Source: Candidatus Omnitrophota bacterium (GTDB taxonomy: Bacteria; Hinthialibacterota; Hinthialibacteria; Hinthialibacterales; JAKPRU01). From it: a stretch of DNA of 64,000 nucleotides. Shown here one piece after another: positions 16,491 through 25,354 of the stretch; position 1 is the stretch's first letter; every line of letters starts with the position of its first letter. Position numbers and translations under genes: made by a program. The stretch is from the NCBI GenBank assembly GCA_029570205.1, contig JAKQSI010000111.1:16949-80948 (forward strand), in the 5' to 3' direction. The notes under the pieces were generated by a model, which was not told the DNA's origin, did no database searches, and saw only the letters and a list, made by a program, of their open reading frames with translations.

Positions 16491-17593
16491 TTCGCCCCAT
16501 CCTTCTGATCCATCGCGCCGGCTGGGGAGGAGCCGAGCAGACTCTCCTCGATTTGATTGAAGGTCTTCCAACCGATCAATGGCAGGTAACGGCGGCCGTG
16601 CCGGATGGACCCTTCTCCGAAAAACTCGCGGGACTCCAAACAAACATTGAGTCGATCCGGTTTCCTGCATGGCGCAAAATGCGGGACCTGATACGAAATC
16701 GGTTGTGCCTTCGCTCAATCACAAGACTGGCGGGGCGGGTTTCTGCACGAGTGGTAATCGCCGGGGATTTTCGCACCGCGCCTTATGCCGTTCAGGCAGC
16801 GGTCAACCGGGGGTGTCCCAGCCTGGTGTTCATACAAGACTCGACTATCCGGCAACGGCATATCAAAGCCTATCGAGTTCATCGAGCGGACCGGGTGCTT
16901 TGCCCCTCCAACCGTCAACTTCAACATGCCATTTTGGCTGGTGTTGATCCGCCCAGGGCAATTCTTTTGCCGGTCGGAATCGATACAAAGCGATTCAATC
17001 CCCATGTTGATGGATCGCGGTTGCGAAATCAGTGGATGCCTTGTCAGGACGCCGTTCTGGTGGGATGTATCGGGAGCATTTCGCCCCTGAAAGGTCAGGA
17101 CCTTCTGCTGGAAGCCATGCTGCCCCTGATGCGAGAGGATAAGAGAATCGGGTTGATTTTCGCCGGATCGGGAAAGAACTCATTTATCGAGAATCTGAAA
17201 GGGCGGGCATCGGAGTTTCTCTCCTCGAACAGGATTCGTTTTGTGGATTGGATGGAGGATATTGGGGCGGCGTATGCGGCGGTGGATGTGGTAGCGGTTC
17301 CCTCCCGCTCGGAGTCGTTTTCGCGTGTGACAGCGGAGGCGATGGCCTGCGGAAAGGCGGTAGTCGCGACACAAACCGGCGCAGTGGAGGAATTGTTTGA
17401 CCGGGATCGGTGCGGGATATCTGTTCCCGTCGGCGATATATCGGCGCTGCGGGAATCGCTAACGCACCTGGTGAACGACGCCGAAATGCGAATGCGACTT
17501 AGGCACGCCGCGTCCGAACAGATCGTCCACCATTTTTCTCTGGCGAAATCTCAACAACAGTTCCGGGAAGTATTACAGAGCGTGTGTGATTGA
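16487..17593 (+). CDS. GT4 family glycosyltransferase
   Basis: A 368-residue GT-B enzyme coupled by an ATGA overlap to the GT9 gene. Visible segments are LLIHRAGWGGAEQTLLDLIE at the N-terminus, the linker LLPVGIDTKRFNPHV, VGCIGSISPLKGQDLLLEAM, LIFAGSGKNSF and SRSESFSRVTAEAMACGKAV, the donor site with the E-x7-E pattern. The last base pairs overlap the following methyltransferase start (TTGA at 17590). It completes the set of three stand-alone GT4 enzymes in the locus. Acceptor and donor are unknown. Confidence 0.9.
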   Translation: MIRPILLIHRAGWGGAEQTLLDLIEGLPTDQWQVTAAVPDGPFSEKLAGLQTNIESIRFPAWRKMRDLIRNRLCLRSITRLAGRVSARVVIAGDFRTAPYAVQAAVNRGCPSLVFIQDSTIRQRHIKAYRVHRADRVLCPSNRQLQHAILAGVDPPRAILLPVGIDTKRFNPHVDGSRLRNQWMPCQDAVLVGCIGSISPLKGQDLLLEAMLPLMREDKRIGLIFAGSGKNSFIENLKGRASEFLSSNRIRFVDWMEDIGAAYAAVDVVAVPSRSESFSRVTAEAMACGKAVVATQTGAVEELFDRDRCGISVPVGDISALRESLTHLVNDAEMRMRLRHAASEQIVHHFSLAKSQQQFREVLQSVCD

Positions 17594-18429
17594 CGGAAAT
17601 CTCCGAGAGCGACGAAATGGAACGGGATCATTTCAAAACGTTGTCCAGTGTTCAGAATCCCCTCGTGAAACAGGTCGTGAAGCTGAAAGACCGGAGGCAT
17701 CGGGATGAACTGGGCCTGATGGTGATCGAGGGATCCCGCGAGATTGCGCGTGCCCTGGAAAGCGGGATTCGCATCGATCAACTCTTTATTTGCAGGGAAC
17801 TGACGAAGAATGAACAGGCACAGGGAATCATCCGACAGGCCACACAAACAGGCGCGGAGATTCTGGAGATCGACACACGGATTCTGGAGAAGATTGCTTA
17901 CCGGGAGAACCCCGATGGTCTTGTGGCGGTGGCAAGACAACCGGCCTGGTCGCTTCAGAACTTTCGGTTAGGAGAGTCTCCCCTGGTTGTCATTGCAACA
18001 GGTTTGGAAAAACCCGGCAACCTGGGATCGATTCTGAGAAGCGTGGATGCGGCCGGTGGGGACGGAGTTGTGGTATGTGACGGGATCACAGACCCGGCGA
18101 ATCCGAATGTCGTTCGTGCCTCAACGGGGGTTTTGTTTACAGTCCAACTGGCAAAAGCCGATCCTGCGGAAACCTTCTCCTGGCTGAGGGAAAATCGAAT
18201 TCGCGTTCTGGCCGCATCCCCGGAAGGAAACTGCGAGTTCTGGGACGTGGACTGGCGAAAGCCTTGCGCAATCGCAGTCGGCACAGAACATGCCGGTCTG
18301 GATAAAAAGTGGCGCGAGAATGCAGATCAAACAGTTCGCATTCCCATGAAAGGCCGGGCGGATTCGCTGAATGTGGCTGTGACAACAGCGCTGCTGCTTT
18401 TTGAGGCGGTACGGCAGCGGCGGGGGTGA
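17590..18429 (+). CDS. TrmH/SpoU family RNA methyltransferase
   Basis: A 279-residue SPOUT-class enzyme that would use S-adenosylmethionine to 2'-O-methylate rRNA or tRNA. The N-terminal substrate domain reads SSVQNPLVKQVVKL and LGLMVIEGSREIARALES. The catalytic knot shows ATGLEKPGNLGSILRSVDAA (motif 1), AIAVGTEHAGL (motif 2) and IPMKGRADSLNVAVTTAL (motif 3). The TTG at 17590 overlaps the upstream stop; an ATG at 17617 is an equally possible start. It has no functional tie to the glycan genes beyond operon position. The target nucleotide is not deducible. Confidence 0.88.
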   Translation: MTEISESDEMERDHFKTLSSVQNPLVKQVVKLKDRRHRDELGLMVIEGSREIARALESGIRIDQLFICRELTKNEQAQGIIRQATQTGAEILEIDTRILEKIAYRENPDGLVAVARQPAWSLQNFRLGESPLVVIATGLEKPGNLGSILRSVDAAGGDGVVVCDGITDPANPNVVRASTGVLFTVQLAKADPAETFSWLRENRIRVLAASPEGNCEFWDVDWRKPCAIAVGTEHAGLDKKWRENADQTVRIPMKGRADSLNVAVTTALLLFEAVRQRRG

Positions 18430-18750
18430 GAACAAGAAGTTCTTTCCACCATCCGACGGAGGGGCAGAACCCCGGTGTGGGGTAAACGACCCGGATTGTC
18501 CTGTCGGGATGCTGTCGGATCTCGACTTTGCTTCCGGGGGATGACATTTTCATTGTGCAAACTCCCTGACATTTTTATTGTGCGGGAACAAAAACAGGGG
18601 AACGGAGTCTCGTCATAATCGATCAAGAATGGTATCTTTCTAAAAAGATTGAGGAACAACAAAACAAGCACCCACTTACCCCAAATGGACCAGCCGAATT
18701 CCTCAGGAGGGGATGCTCAAGTTGAGAGACCCATGGAAATCGGGAGTGGA
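18430..18750. other. Intergenic region holding a transposon-end-like double repeat
   Basis: There is no convincing gene here. TGACATTTTCATTGTGC at 18542-18558 is repeated imperfectly at 18567-18583, and the same arrangement recurs at 57895-57938. On the minus strand a frame starts inside the repeat with MKMSSPGSKVEIRQHPDRTI, possibly the eroded end of a transposase, but this is weak. A leader before the cheX-like start occupies the rest. Confidence 0.5.
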
Positions 18751-19278
18751 ATGACGGCCACGAAACACGAGTTTCGCGCTGAGTACGTCAATCCGTTCAT
18801 CCGCAGCGTCAGTAATCTGTTCCAAACTTTGTTCAAATGCAGTGTGGAGAGGAGGGAAGTGGCATTAAAACGCCGTCTTCCACCGAATTTCGATATTGTG
18901 GCGCTGACCGGCTTGAGCGGCGGCGTGCGTGGATTGGTAGCAATGGCATTCCCGGCACGAACGGCTCTGGCGATAGTAAGCCGGGCCTATAACGAACGAA
19001 TTATCATAGTGGACGACAGGGTTCTGGACACCGTGGCGGAATGCGTGAACATTGTCGCAGGTGGCGCCCTATCCGAGCTGGCTCACGCAGCCGGGACACC
19101 GATTGTGCTCAGTTTGCCTGTCGTTATTCGGGGAAGCGATTTCAGTCTGGAGTATCCCGCATTGCGGAATTGGGTGGAAGTGCCCTTCATAAGCGAGCTC
19201 GGTCCGTTTTCGATACGAATCACTATCGCGGCAAACAGGAGCGAGAGTGACGGCAATGCGAGCATTGATAGCGCTTGA
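18751..19278 (+). CDS. CheX-like chemotaxis phosphatase family protein
   Basis: With the ATG at 18751 (GGGAG five bases upstream) the product has 175 residues; an open frame continues upstream to a TTG at 18649. The sequence fits the CheX/CheC-like fold: EYVNPFIRSVSNLFQTLF at the N-terminus, VALTGLSGGVRGLVAMAFP, DDRVLDTVAECVNIVAGGAL with the E-x2-N pair of this family, and a C-terminal half ending FSIRITIAANR. CheX dephosphorylates CheY-P in chemotaxis. No other chemotaxis or flagellar gene is present, so a role in another two-component system is possible. It lies ahead of the efflux operon with 151 bp between. Confidence 0.7.
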   Translation: MTATKHEFRAEYVNPFIRSVSNLFQTLFKCSVERREVALKRRLPPNFDIVALTGLSGGVRGLVAMAFPARTALAIVSRAYNERIIIVDDRVLDTVAECVNIVAGGALSELAHAAGTPIVLSLPVVIRGSDFSLEYPALRNWVEVPFISELGPFSIRITIAANRSESDGNASIDSA

Positions 19279-19429
19279 TCCCGTTCCGGCATGGGCGCTC
19301 AAGGAATCGGGAACTCCGGAGATCGATCAGACCGGAGACGGATTTCAGGCGATCAAGAGTATTCGGGAGACTACCTGCGATTTGATCCGGGTTCAAAATG
19401 GATGAACGTGGAGTACAAGGCAAGAATCG

Positions 19430-20587
19430 ATGAGGCGCTTTCTGGTCAGTGTGGTCTTATTGAGTATCTCGATCGGCGTGGTGTGGCGAATTGTTACCAT
19501 GGAGGCTTCGCCAAAGAATGGAATGGCCGGTCGGGGGCAAGTCCCGATCGCGGTGGAATGCGCGAAAGCGATTCAGGGAGATATTGATGATGTGGCCATC
19601 TTCACAGGAACGCTGGCCGGCATTGCCGAAGTGCAGGTTTCTCCCAAGATTGCCGGGCGAATCGAATCCATCCGAGTGAACTTGGGCGACGAAGTCCGGC
19701 AGGGGCAGTTGCTGGCAACACTGGACGACAGCGAAGCCCGTCACGCGGTCACAGAGGCGCAGGCGAGGTTGGCTGTCGCACGCGCCAGCCTGGAAGAATG
19801 TCAGACAAACCTGGAGACGGCAAGGCGGGAGTTGGAGCGCGTTCGGACATTACGGGAACGCAAAGTTGCCGCGGCCTCCGAACTGGAGGCCGCGGAATCG
19901 GAGGTCTCCGCTCTGGAAGCCCGCAAGAGATTTGCGGAAGCCAACATCCTTCAGCAGGAAGCCGCCCTTCGTGTGGAGGAAGCGCGGCTTTCGTACACGC
20001 AAATCACGGCGCCGATCTCCGGATTTGTCGGGAAACGGTTTTTCGATGAAGGAACCATGATCTCCTCCTCGACTCCCATCCTTTCCCTGGCCGACATTCG
20101 AACAGTCAAGACAGTTATCCACGTGGTCGAGCAGGATTACGCCAAAATCCGGCCCGATCTGAAAGCCTACTTGACCGTGGACGCATACCCCGATCGCGAA
20201 TTCGAGGGGCATGTGTCGCGGATCGCCCCGGTATTGGACCTGGATACCCGTACGGCAGAAGTAGAAATCGAGATTCCTAATCCCGACCTGTTGCTGAAAC
20301 CCGGGATGTTCACACGGGTGCGGATTCACTTCAGTACGCATCAGGGAGTTACCCTGATTCCGAATCGGGCTCTGGTGAAACGGGAAGCGAAGCAGGGAGT
20401 ATTTGTACCCACCGCAAACAACAAACAGGCACATTTTGTTGAAGTGAAAGTGGGAATATCGGCGAAAGACCTGGCCGAAGTGACCGGCATCCAACCGGGA
20501 CAAGACATCATCGTGCTCGGCCAACATCTTCTCAATGATGGGGATCCCATCATTCTGGGTGCAACCCCGGAAATCGGTTCTTTTTAA
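19430..20587 (+). CDS. RND efflux periplasmic adaptor (membrane fusion protein)
   Basis: A 385-residue adaptor with an N-terminal membrane anchor (MRRFLVSVVLLSISIGVVW). It has a biotinyl-lipoyl half motif VSPKIAGRIESIRVNLGDEV then RQGQLLATLDDSEA, a long coiled-coil hairpin (about 110-185), and the second lipoyl/beta-barrel part ITAPISGFVGKRFFDEGTMI. It would bridge the inner-membrane RND pump and the outer-membrane channel. The permease gene begins 16 bp downstream and the TolC-type gene follows, a classic three-gene order. Substrates cannot be inferred. No local regulator gene was seen. Confidence 0.93.
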   Translation: MRRFLVSVVLLSISIGVVWRIVTMEASPKNGMAGRGQVPIAVECAKAIQGDIDDVAIFTGTLAGIAEVQVSPKIAGRIESIRVNLGDEVRQGQLLATLDDSEARHAVTEAQARLAVARASLEECQTNLETARRELERVRTLRERKVAAASELEAAESEVSALEARKRFAEANILQQEAALRVEEARLSYTQITAPISGFVGKRFFDEGTMISSSTPILSLADIRTVKTVIHVVEQDYAKIRPDLKAYLTVDAYPDREFEGHVSRIAPVLDLDTRTAEVEIEIPNPDLLLKPGMFTRVRIHFSTHQGVTLIPNRALVKREAKQGVFVPTANNKQAHFVEVKVGISAKDLAEVTGIQPGQDIIVLGQHLLNDGDPIILGATPEIGSF

Positions 20588-20603
20588 TTAAGGGCGGTCC
20601 GCC

Positions 20604-23600
20604 ATGAAGATTTGCAGCCTCGCCATCAATTTTCCGGTCACGACAACCATGTTTTTCTTAATGGTGATCCTGTTCGGGGCCGTCTCGTTTGTCCGACTGC
20701 CGATTGATCTCATGCCGGATGTTACCTATCCCAGTATTACGATTCGCACGGATTATGAGCATGTGGGTCCCCAGGAAATTGAGCAGCTCATTACACGTCC
20801 CATTGAGGAGACGGTCGGATCGGTTCAGGGGGTGGAGAAAATCCGTTCGACCTCATCGGAAGGGCAAAGCTCGGTCCGCGTGAGCTTTGTGTGGGGAACC
20901 GACCTGGATACCGCGGCCAACGATGTCCGTGATCGTGTGGACCGCATTCGCGGACGGCTGCCGGAAGAGTCGGAAACACCCGCTATTTATAAATTCGATG
21001 TAACCACATTCCCGATTTTATATTTGGGAGTTTCCGGAGCATTAGACCCGGTGGAAATGCGGGATTTGGTGGAACACCAGATCAAGTACCGGATTGAACG
21101 TGCGCCCGGAGTGGCCGCCGTCGATGTTCGCGGCGGGCTGCAGCGGGAAATCCACGTGGACCTTGACCGGGAAAAGTTGACGGCGCTTGACCTCTCGCTG
21201 GACACCGTTTTGGAGGCTCTCCGCTCCAGAAACCTGAATCTGCCTGCGGGAACAGTGGAAGACGGGAATCTGGACGTTCTGGTGAGAACAAAAGGGGAAT
21301 TTGAAACGCTGGATGAGATACGCAATACATTTGTCCATGTTCGCAACGGCGTTCCGATTCTGGTGAAGGACATCGCAACGGTAGAGGACTCTTACGAGGA
21401 AATCACCCATATCGTGCGGCTGAACGGGGTTCCGGGTCTGCGGATGAATATCAACAAGCAATCCGGAAGCAATACGGTGCAGGTTGTCGATGCCGTGCTG
21501 AAAGAGGTTGAGCGGATCAATATCGATCTTCCGCAGGTCAAAGTATTTCCAACTATGAATACTTCCGACTATATCAAGCGCGCCATTAAGAATGTGAGCG
21601 ATTCTACTTTGTATGGCGCCACACTGGCTGCCGTTGTCCTGTACTTTTTTTTGCATAGTTTGCGCACCACCGTTGTAATCGGCCTCGCGATTCCGATTTC
21701 GATCATGGCTACTTTTGGTTTGATGTATTTCTGCGGATACACCTTGAACATCATGACCTTCGGCGGGCTGGCATTGGGGGTGGGCATGCTCGTAGACAAT
21801 GCCATTGTCGTTCTGGAGAACATCTTCCGTTACACGGAAAAAGGTTTATCCCCACGGGAGGCCTCCGAACTCGGATCGTCGGAAGTCTCCATGGCTATTA
21901 CGGCCAGTACCCTGACCACGCTGGTTGTATTTCTTCCGGTGGTTTTCATCCGGGGGATTTCAGCGGTGACATTCAAACAGATGGCCGCGGTTGTGTCGTT
22001 TGCGCTCTTCTGTTCGCTGGTTGTGGCTCTTACCCTGATTCCTCTGATGGGAAGTCGTTTTCTTCGCACGCTGGGTCGTCCGGGAGACAAAACCGGCGGG
22101 GGAAAACTGATGGCCTTTGTGGAGCGCGAGTATGGGCTTCTTCTTCGTGCCGCTCTTCGCGTTCGCAAGTCGGTTCTGTTTGTCGCGCTGGCGCTGTTTG
22201 TCGTGAGTCTTTGGCTGATCCGGTACATTGGTGTCGAATTCATGCCTCAAGCGGATGAAAGTGAAGTTCGTGTCAACGGAGAGATGGCAGTCGGAACCCG
22301 CCTGGAAGTGTTGGACGCCACCTTTGCAAAGATCGAGCAGATTGTGCGCGAGGCGGTTCCGGAAGCGACGGTCATTTACTCCCGAATAGGAGGAGGGGGA
22401 TCGATGGGCAGCGGAGGACATACCGGGGAGGTCCGAATCACCCTTGTGCCGGTGTCTCAACGCACCCGATCGAGTTCGGAAGTCGGGCAGGCTCTTCGAC
22501 CTCTCCTGGCAAAGATTCCCGGCACAATCATTCGAGTGCGGGAAGGTCAGGGACTTTTCCTGATGCGGATGGTGTCCGGCGGAGAAGAGGAAGCCGAGGT
22601 TCTGGTCAGGGGATATGACCTTGATATTGCCCGCGACCTGGCTTTGCGGGTAAAACGAGAGATGGAACAAGTCGAGGGAATCACCGATGTATTGATCAGC
22701 CGGGAGGAAGGTCAGCCGGAAGAAGTGGTCCGTATTGACCGGGCAAAGGCCTCCACCCTCGGGCTGTCCGTTTCCAAAATCGCCCGCGATATTGAAACCT
22801 GTCTTTCCGGAACCAACGCTACCATGTTCCGGGAAGGCGGAGATGAATACGAAATCCTCGTTCGACTAAAGGAAACAGACCGGCTTTCGGCACAGGACGT
22901 TTTGAACATGACGGTGACGAGCGAAAGCGGCCGGAGCATCGTTTTAAAAAATGTCATCCGGCTGGAACGTCGGGAGGGTCCTGTCCGCATTGAGCGAGAG
23001 GACCAGCAGCGAATTATCAGTGTGGCCGGCAATATCGCCGGGCGCGACCTGGTATCTGTGATGAAAGAGGTCCAGGCGCGGGTTGCGAACATACCCAAAC
23101 CTCAGGACTTCGAGATCATACCCGGGACGGAATATGAGGAACAGCAGAAGTCTTTTCGGGAGTTGATGTTCGGTTTGTGGTTGGCTATTGTCCTTGTTTA
23201 TATGGTGATGGCCTCCCAATTCGAATCTCTCGTGGACCCGTTCGTCGTGATGTTCTCGATTCCATTGGCGATTATCGGCGTTGTTTTGACTCTTTTGCTG
23301 ACGAATACGATTTTCAGCCTTCAGGCGTTTATCGGCTGCATCATGCTGGCCGGGATTGTGGTAAATAACGGAATCATTCTGGTAGACTATACGAATCTTT
23401 TGCGGAGACGGGATGGAATGCCGTTGGGGGAAGCGATCGAGGAAGCGGGTCGAAGACGGCTGCGCCCGATTCTGATGACCACTTTGACTACCGTGGTGGG
23501 ACTGATGCCGCTCGCTCTGGGATTGGGGGAAGGCGGTGAGGTTCAGGCCCCCATGGCCCGTGTGGTAATCGGCGGGCTGACCAGTTCCACGCTGATCACA

Positions 23601-23666
23601 CTGGTAATCATTCCGGTCGTTTACTCGCTGTTTGAAAGGGGTAAGACACCGGATGCTACAAATTGA
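20604..23666 (+). CDS. RND family efflux transporter permease (AcrB/HAE1-like)
   Basis: A 1020-residue inner-membrane pump, full length for the family. TM1 is followed by VRLPIDLMPDVTYPSITI. Two large periplasmic loops are separated by TM blocks containing LALGVGMLVDNAIVVLENIF, the TM4 region with the Asp used for proton relay. The second half repeats the fold with GIVVNNGIILVDYTNLL and ILMTTLTTVVGLMPLAL near the C-terminus. It would exchange protons for drugs, lipids or similar compounds with its adaptor and TolC partners. A Gly-rich stretch (SRIGGGGSMGSGGHTGE) lies in the second periplasmic loop. The subclass (drug or other) is not certain. Confidence 0.95.
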   Translation: MKICSLAINFPVTTTMFFLMVILFGAVSFVRLPIDLMPDVTYPSITIRTDYEHVGPQEIEQLITRPIEETVGSVQGVEKIRSTSSEGQSSVRVSFVWGTDLDTAANDVRDRVDRIRGRLPEESETPAIYKFDVTTFPILYLGVSGALDPVEMRDLVEHQIKYRIERAPGVAAVDVRGGLQREIHVDLDREKLTALDLSLDTVLEALRSRNLNLPAGTVEDGNLDVLVRTKGEFETLDEIRNTFVHVRNGVPILVKDIATVEDSYEEITHIVRLNGVPGLRMNINKQSGSNTVQVVDAVLKEVERINIDLPQVKVFPTMNTSDYIKRAIKNVSDSTLYGATLAAVVLYFFLHSLRTTVVIGLAIPISIMATFGLMYFCGYTLNIMTFGGLALGVGMLVDNAIVVLENIFRYTEKGLSPREASELGSSEVSMAITASTLTTLVVFLPVVFIRGISAVTFKQMAAVVSFALFCSLVVALTLIPLMGSRFLRTLGRPGDKTGGGKLMAFVEREYGLLLRAALRVRKSVLFVALALFVVSLWLIRYIGVEFMPQADESEVRVNGEMAVGTRLEVLDATFAKIEQIVREAVPEATVIYSRIGGGGSMGSGGHTGEVRITLVPVSQRTRSSSEVGQALRPLLAKIPGTIIRVREGQGLFLMRMVSGGEEEAEVLVRGYDLDIARDLALRVKREMEQVEGITDVLISREEGQPEEVVRIDRAKASTLGLSVSKIARDIETCLSGTNATMFREGGDEYEILVRLKETDRLSAQDVLNMTVTSESGRSIVLKNVIRLERREGPVRIEREDQQRIISVAGNIAGRDLVSVMKEVQARVANIPKPQDFEIIPGTEYEEQQKSFRELMFGLWLAIVLVYMVMASQFESLVDPFVVMFSIPLAIIGVVLTLLLTNTIFSLQAFIGCIMLAGIVVNNGIILVDYTNLLRRRDGMPLGEAIEEAGRRRLRPILMTTLTTVVGLMPLALGLGEGGEVQAPMARVVIGGLTSSTLITLVIIPVVYSLFERGKTPDATN

Positions 23667-23687
23667 AAATCGACCGAGGAGCCTGCC

Positions 23688-25220
23688 ATGCGCTTCCTGA
23701 TCGCGTCCCTTCTTTCCGGCCTTCTTGCCGTTTCTGTACCCTGCGTTGGCGCACCGACCGGGGCCGAAATCGCCTCGCCGACCCTGACCCTCACCGTTAC
23801 AAACAGCATTCTTATGGCTCTTGAAAATAATCGTGCCCTCGCCGTGGAACGGTACGGACCGGATATCCTGGAATCGTTTGTCCCCGAAGAGGAAGGAAGT
23901 TTTGATCCCTCTTTGAATGCGGAGTGGTCTTCATCGGAGACCCACGGACAGCGAACTTCGGGAGTCGGGGAGTTTACCGCAGTGGAATCGGTCCAGCGAA
24001 CCTCTACCGTGGGCATCAACAAACGAACCACTCGGGGGTGGGATGTCGGACTGGAAGCCTCAACGGAATCACGTTCATCGAACGTCTACCGAAGGATGTT
24101 TTCTACCCGGCTCGGAGTCACGGTCAATGTTCCGTTGATGGAAGCGGCGGGGAAAGAGGTTAATCTTGTGGGTGTGAGACAGGCCCGGCAGAATGCCGAG
24201 ATATCCCGACAGGAACTGAGGGGATTTGTGCTCGAACTGGCTGCGCAAGTAGAGGACAACTACTGGGACCTTGTGCTGGCCCGCGAGGAACTCACAATTC
24301 ATTTGACATCGTTGGATCTGGCACGGCAACAGATGCAGGAAACTCAGACCCGGATCGAAGTGGGGGCTTTGCCGGAAATCGACATCGCCGCGGCAGAGGG
24401 AGAAGTGGCCTTGCGCGAGGAAGATGTCATCGACGCGGAAAGCGCCATTGAGAAGACTACTCTACTCCTGTTGAGATCCCTGAACCCTCCCCTGGAGAAT
24501 GTCTGGGCCTTGCCGATCGACCTGGTGGACTCCCCCAACCGGGAAGAGCCGATTCTTGGCGACATCGACGAGCATATCCGGACTGCCCTTGAGAACCGGC
24601 CCGATCTTAACCAGGCGCGTATCGAATTGGAGAAAAATGAGTTAGAGATTGTTCGAACACGCAATGGTTTGCTGCCCAAACTGGACTTCTTTATCACACT
24701 GGGACGAACCGGATACGCGCGGACATTTGACGATTCCGTTCGGGGGCTGGAGGATCCGAATTTTGAACTGACCGGTGGGATTCTGTTCGAGCATCCCTTT
24801 GGAAACCGCGCCGACCTGGCGCGTCATCATCGCGCCGACCTGAGAGTAGAAGAAAGCAAGGCGGCCCTGCGGAACCTGGAACAGTTGATTGAATTGGATG
24901 TTCGCACGGCCTATGTAGAGGTGCAACGCACGAATCGCCAGATCACGGCCACCCAGGCCGCCACGCGTCTCCAAGAGGCCAAACATACGGCGGAAGTGGA
25001 GAAATTCCGCGTGGGAAAATCTACCAATTTACTGGTCCTTGTCGCTCAGCGCGATCTGATCCAGTCCAACCTCGACGAAATCCGCGCCCGCATCGAGCAG
25101 AAAAAAGCGCTGGTTGATCTTTACCGTTTCGAGGGAATCCTTCTTGACCGAAGAGACATCGTTATCCCCTCCGAAACAACTCCGGCAACCCCAACTTCTT
25201 CGATTTCCAGTCCCCGCTGA
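23688..25220 (+). CDS. TolC family outer-membrane efflux protein
   Basis: A 510-residue protein with an N-terminal signal peptide (MRFLIASLLSGLLAVSVPCV) and the internal duplication of TolC-type channels. LTVTNSILMALENNRALAV opens the first repeat and EHIRTALENRPDLNQARIEL the second, each followed by long helices. QVEDNYWDLVLAREELTI and LIELDVRTAYVEVQRTNRQI are typical helical barrel segments. It starts 21 bp after the RND permease, completing the tripartite pump. It ends with a Thr/Pro/Ser tail. It converges with the large glycosidase-like gene across 134 bp. Confidence 0.92.
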   Translation: MRFLIASLLSGLLAVSVPCVGAPTGAEIASPTLTLTVTNSILMALENNRALAVERYGPDILESFVPEEEGSFDPSLNAEWSSSETHGQRTSGVGEFTAVESVQRTSTVGINKRTTRGWDVGLEASTESRSSNVYRRMFSTRLGVTVNVPLMEAAGKEVNLVGVRQARQNAEISRQELRGFVLELAAQVEDNYWDLVLAREELTIHLTSLDLARQQMQETQTRIEVGALPEIDIAAAEGEVALREEDVIDAESAIEKTTLLLLRSLNPPLENVWALPIDLVDSPNREEPILGDIDEHIRTALENRPDLNQARIELEKNELEIVRTRNGLLPKLDFFITLGRTGYARTFDDSVRGLEDPNFELTGGILFEHPFGNRADLARHHRADLRVEESKAALRNLEQLIELDVRTAYVEVQRTNRQITATQAATRLQEAKHTAEVEKFRVGKSTNLLVLVAQRDLIQSNLDEIRARIEQKKALVDLYRFEGILLDRRDIVIPSETTPATPTSSISSPR

Positions 25221-25354
25221 TGTCGAGGACCGATTCGGAGACCGTCCGCCTCTGATAGTCCTTTCATCTTCTGGTACGTTTCGTCCATTTGAACCGGAGC
25301 TGCACCGACGGGCGCAACATTACGAAACATCCGCTTCCGGGGGTTTCTTTCCGT

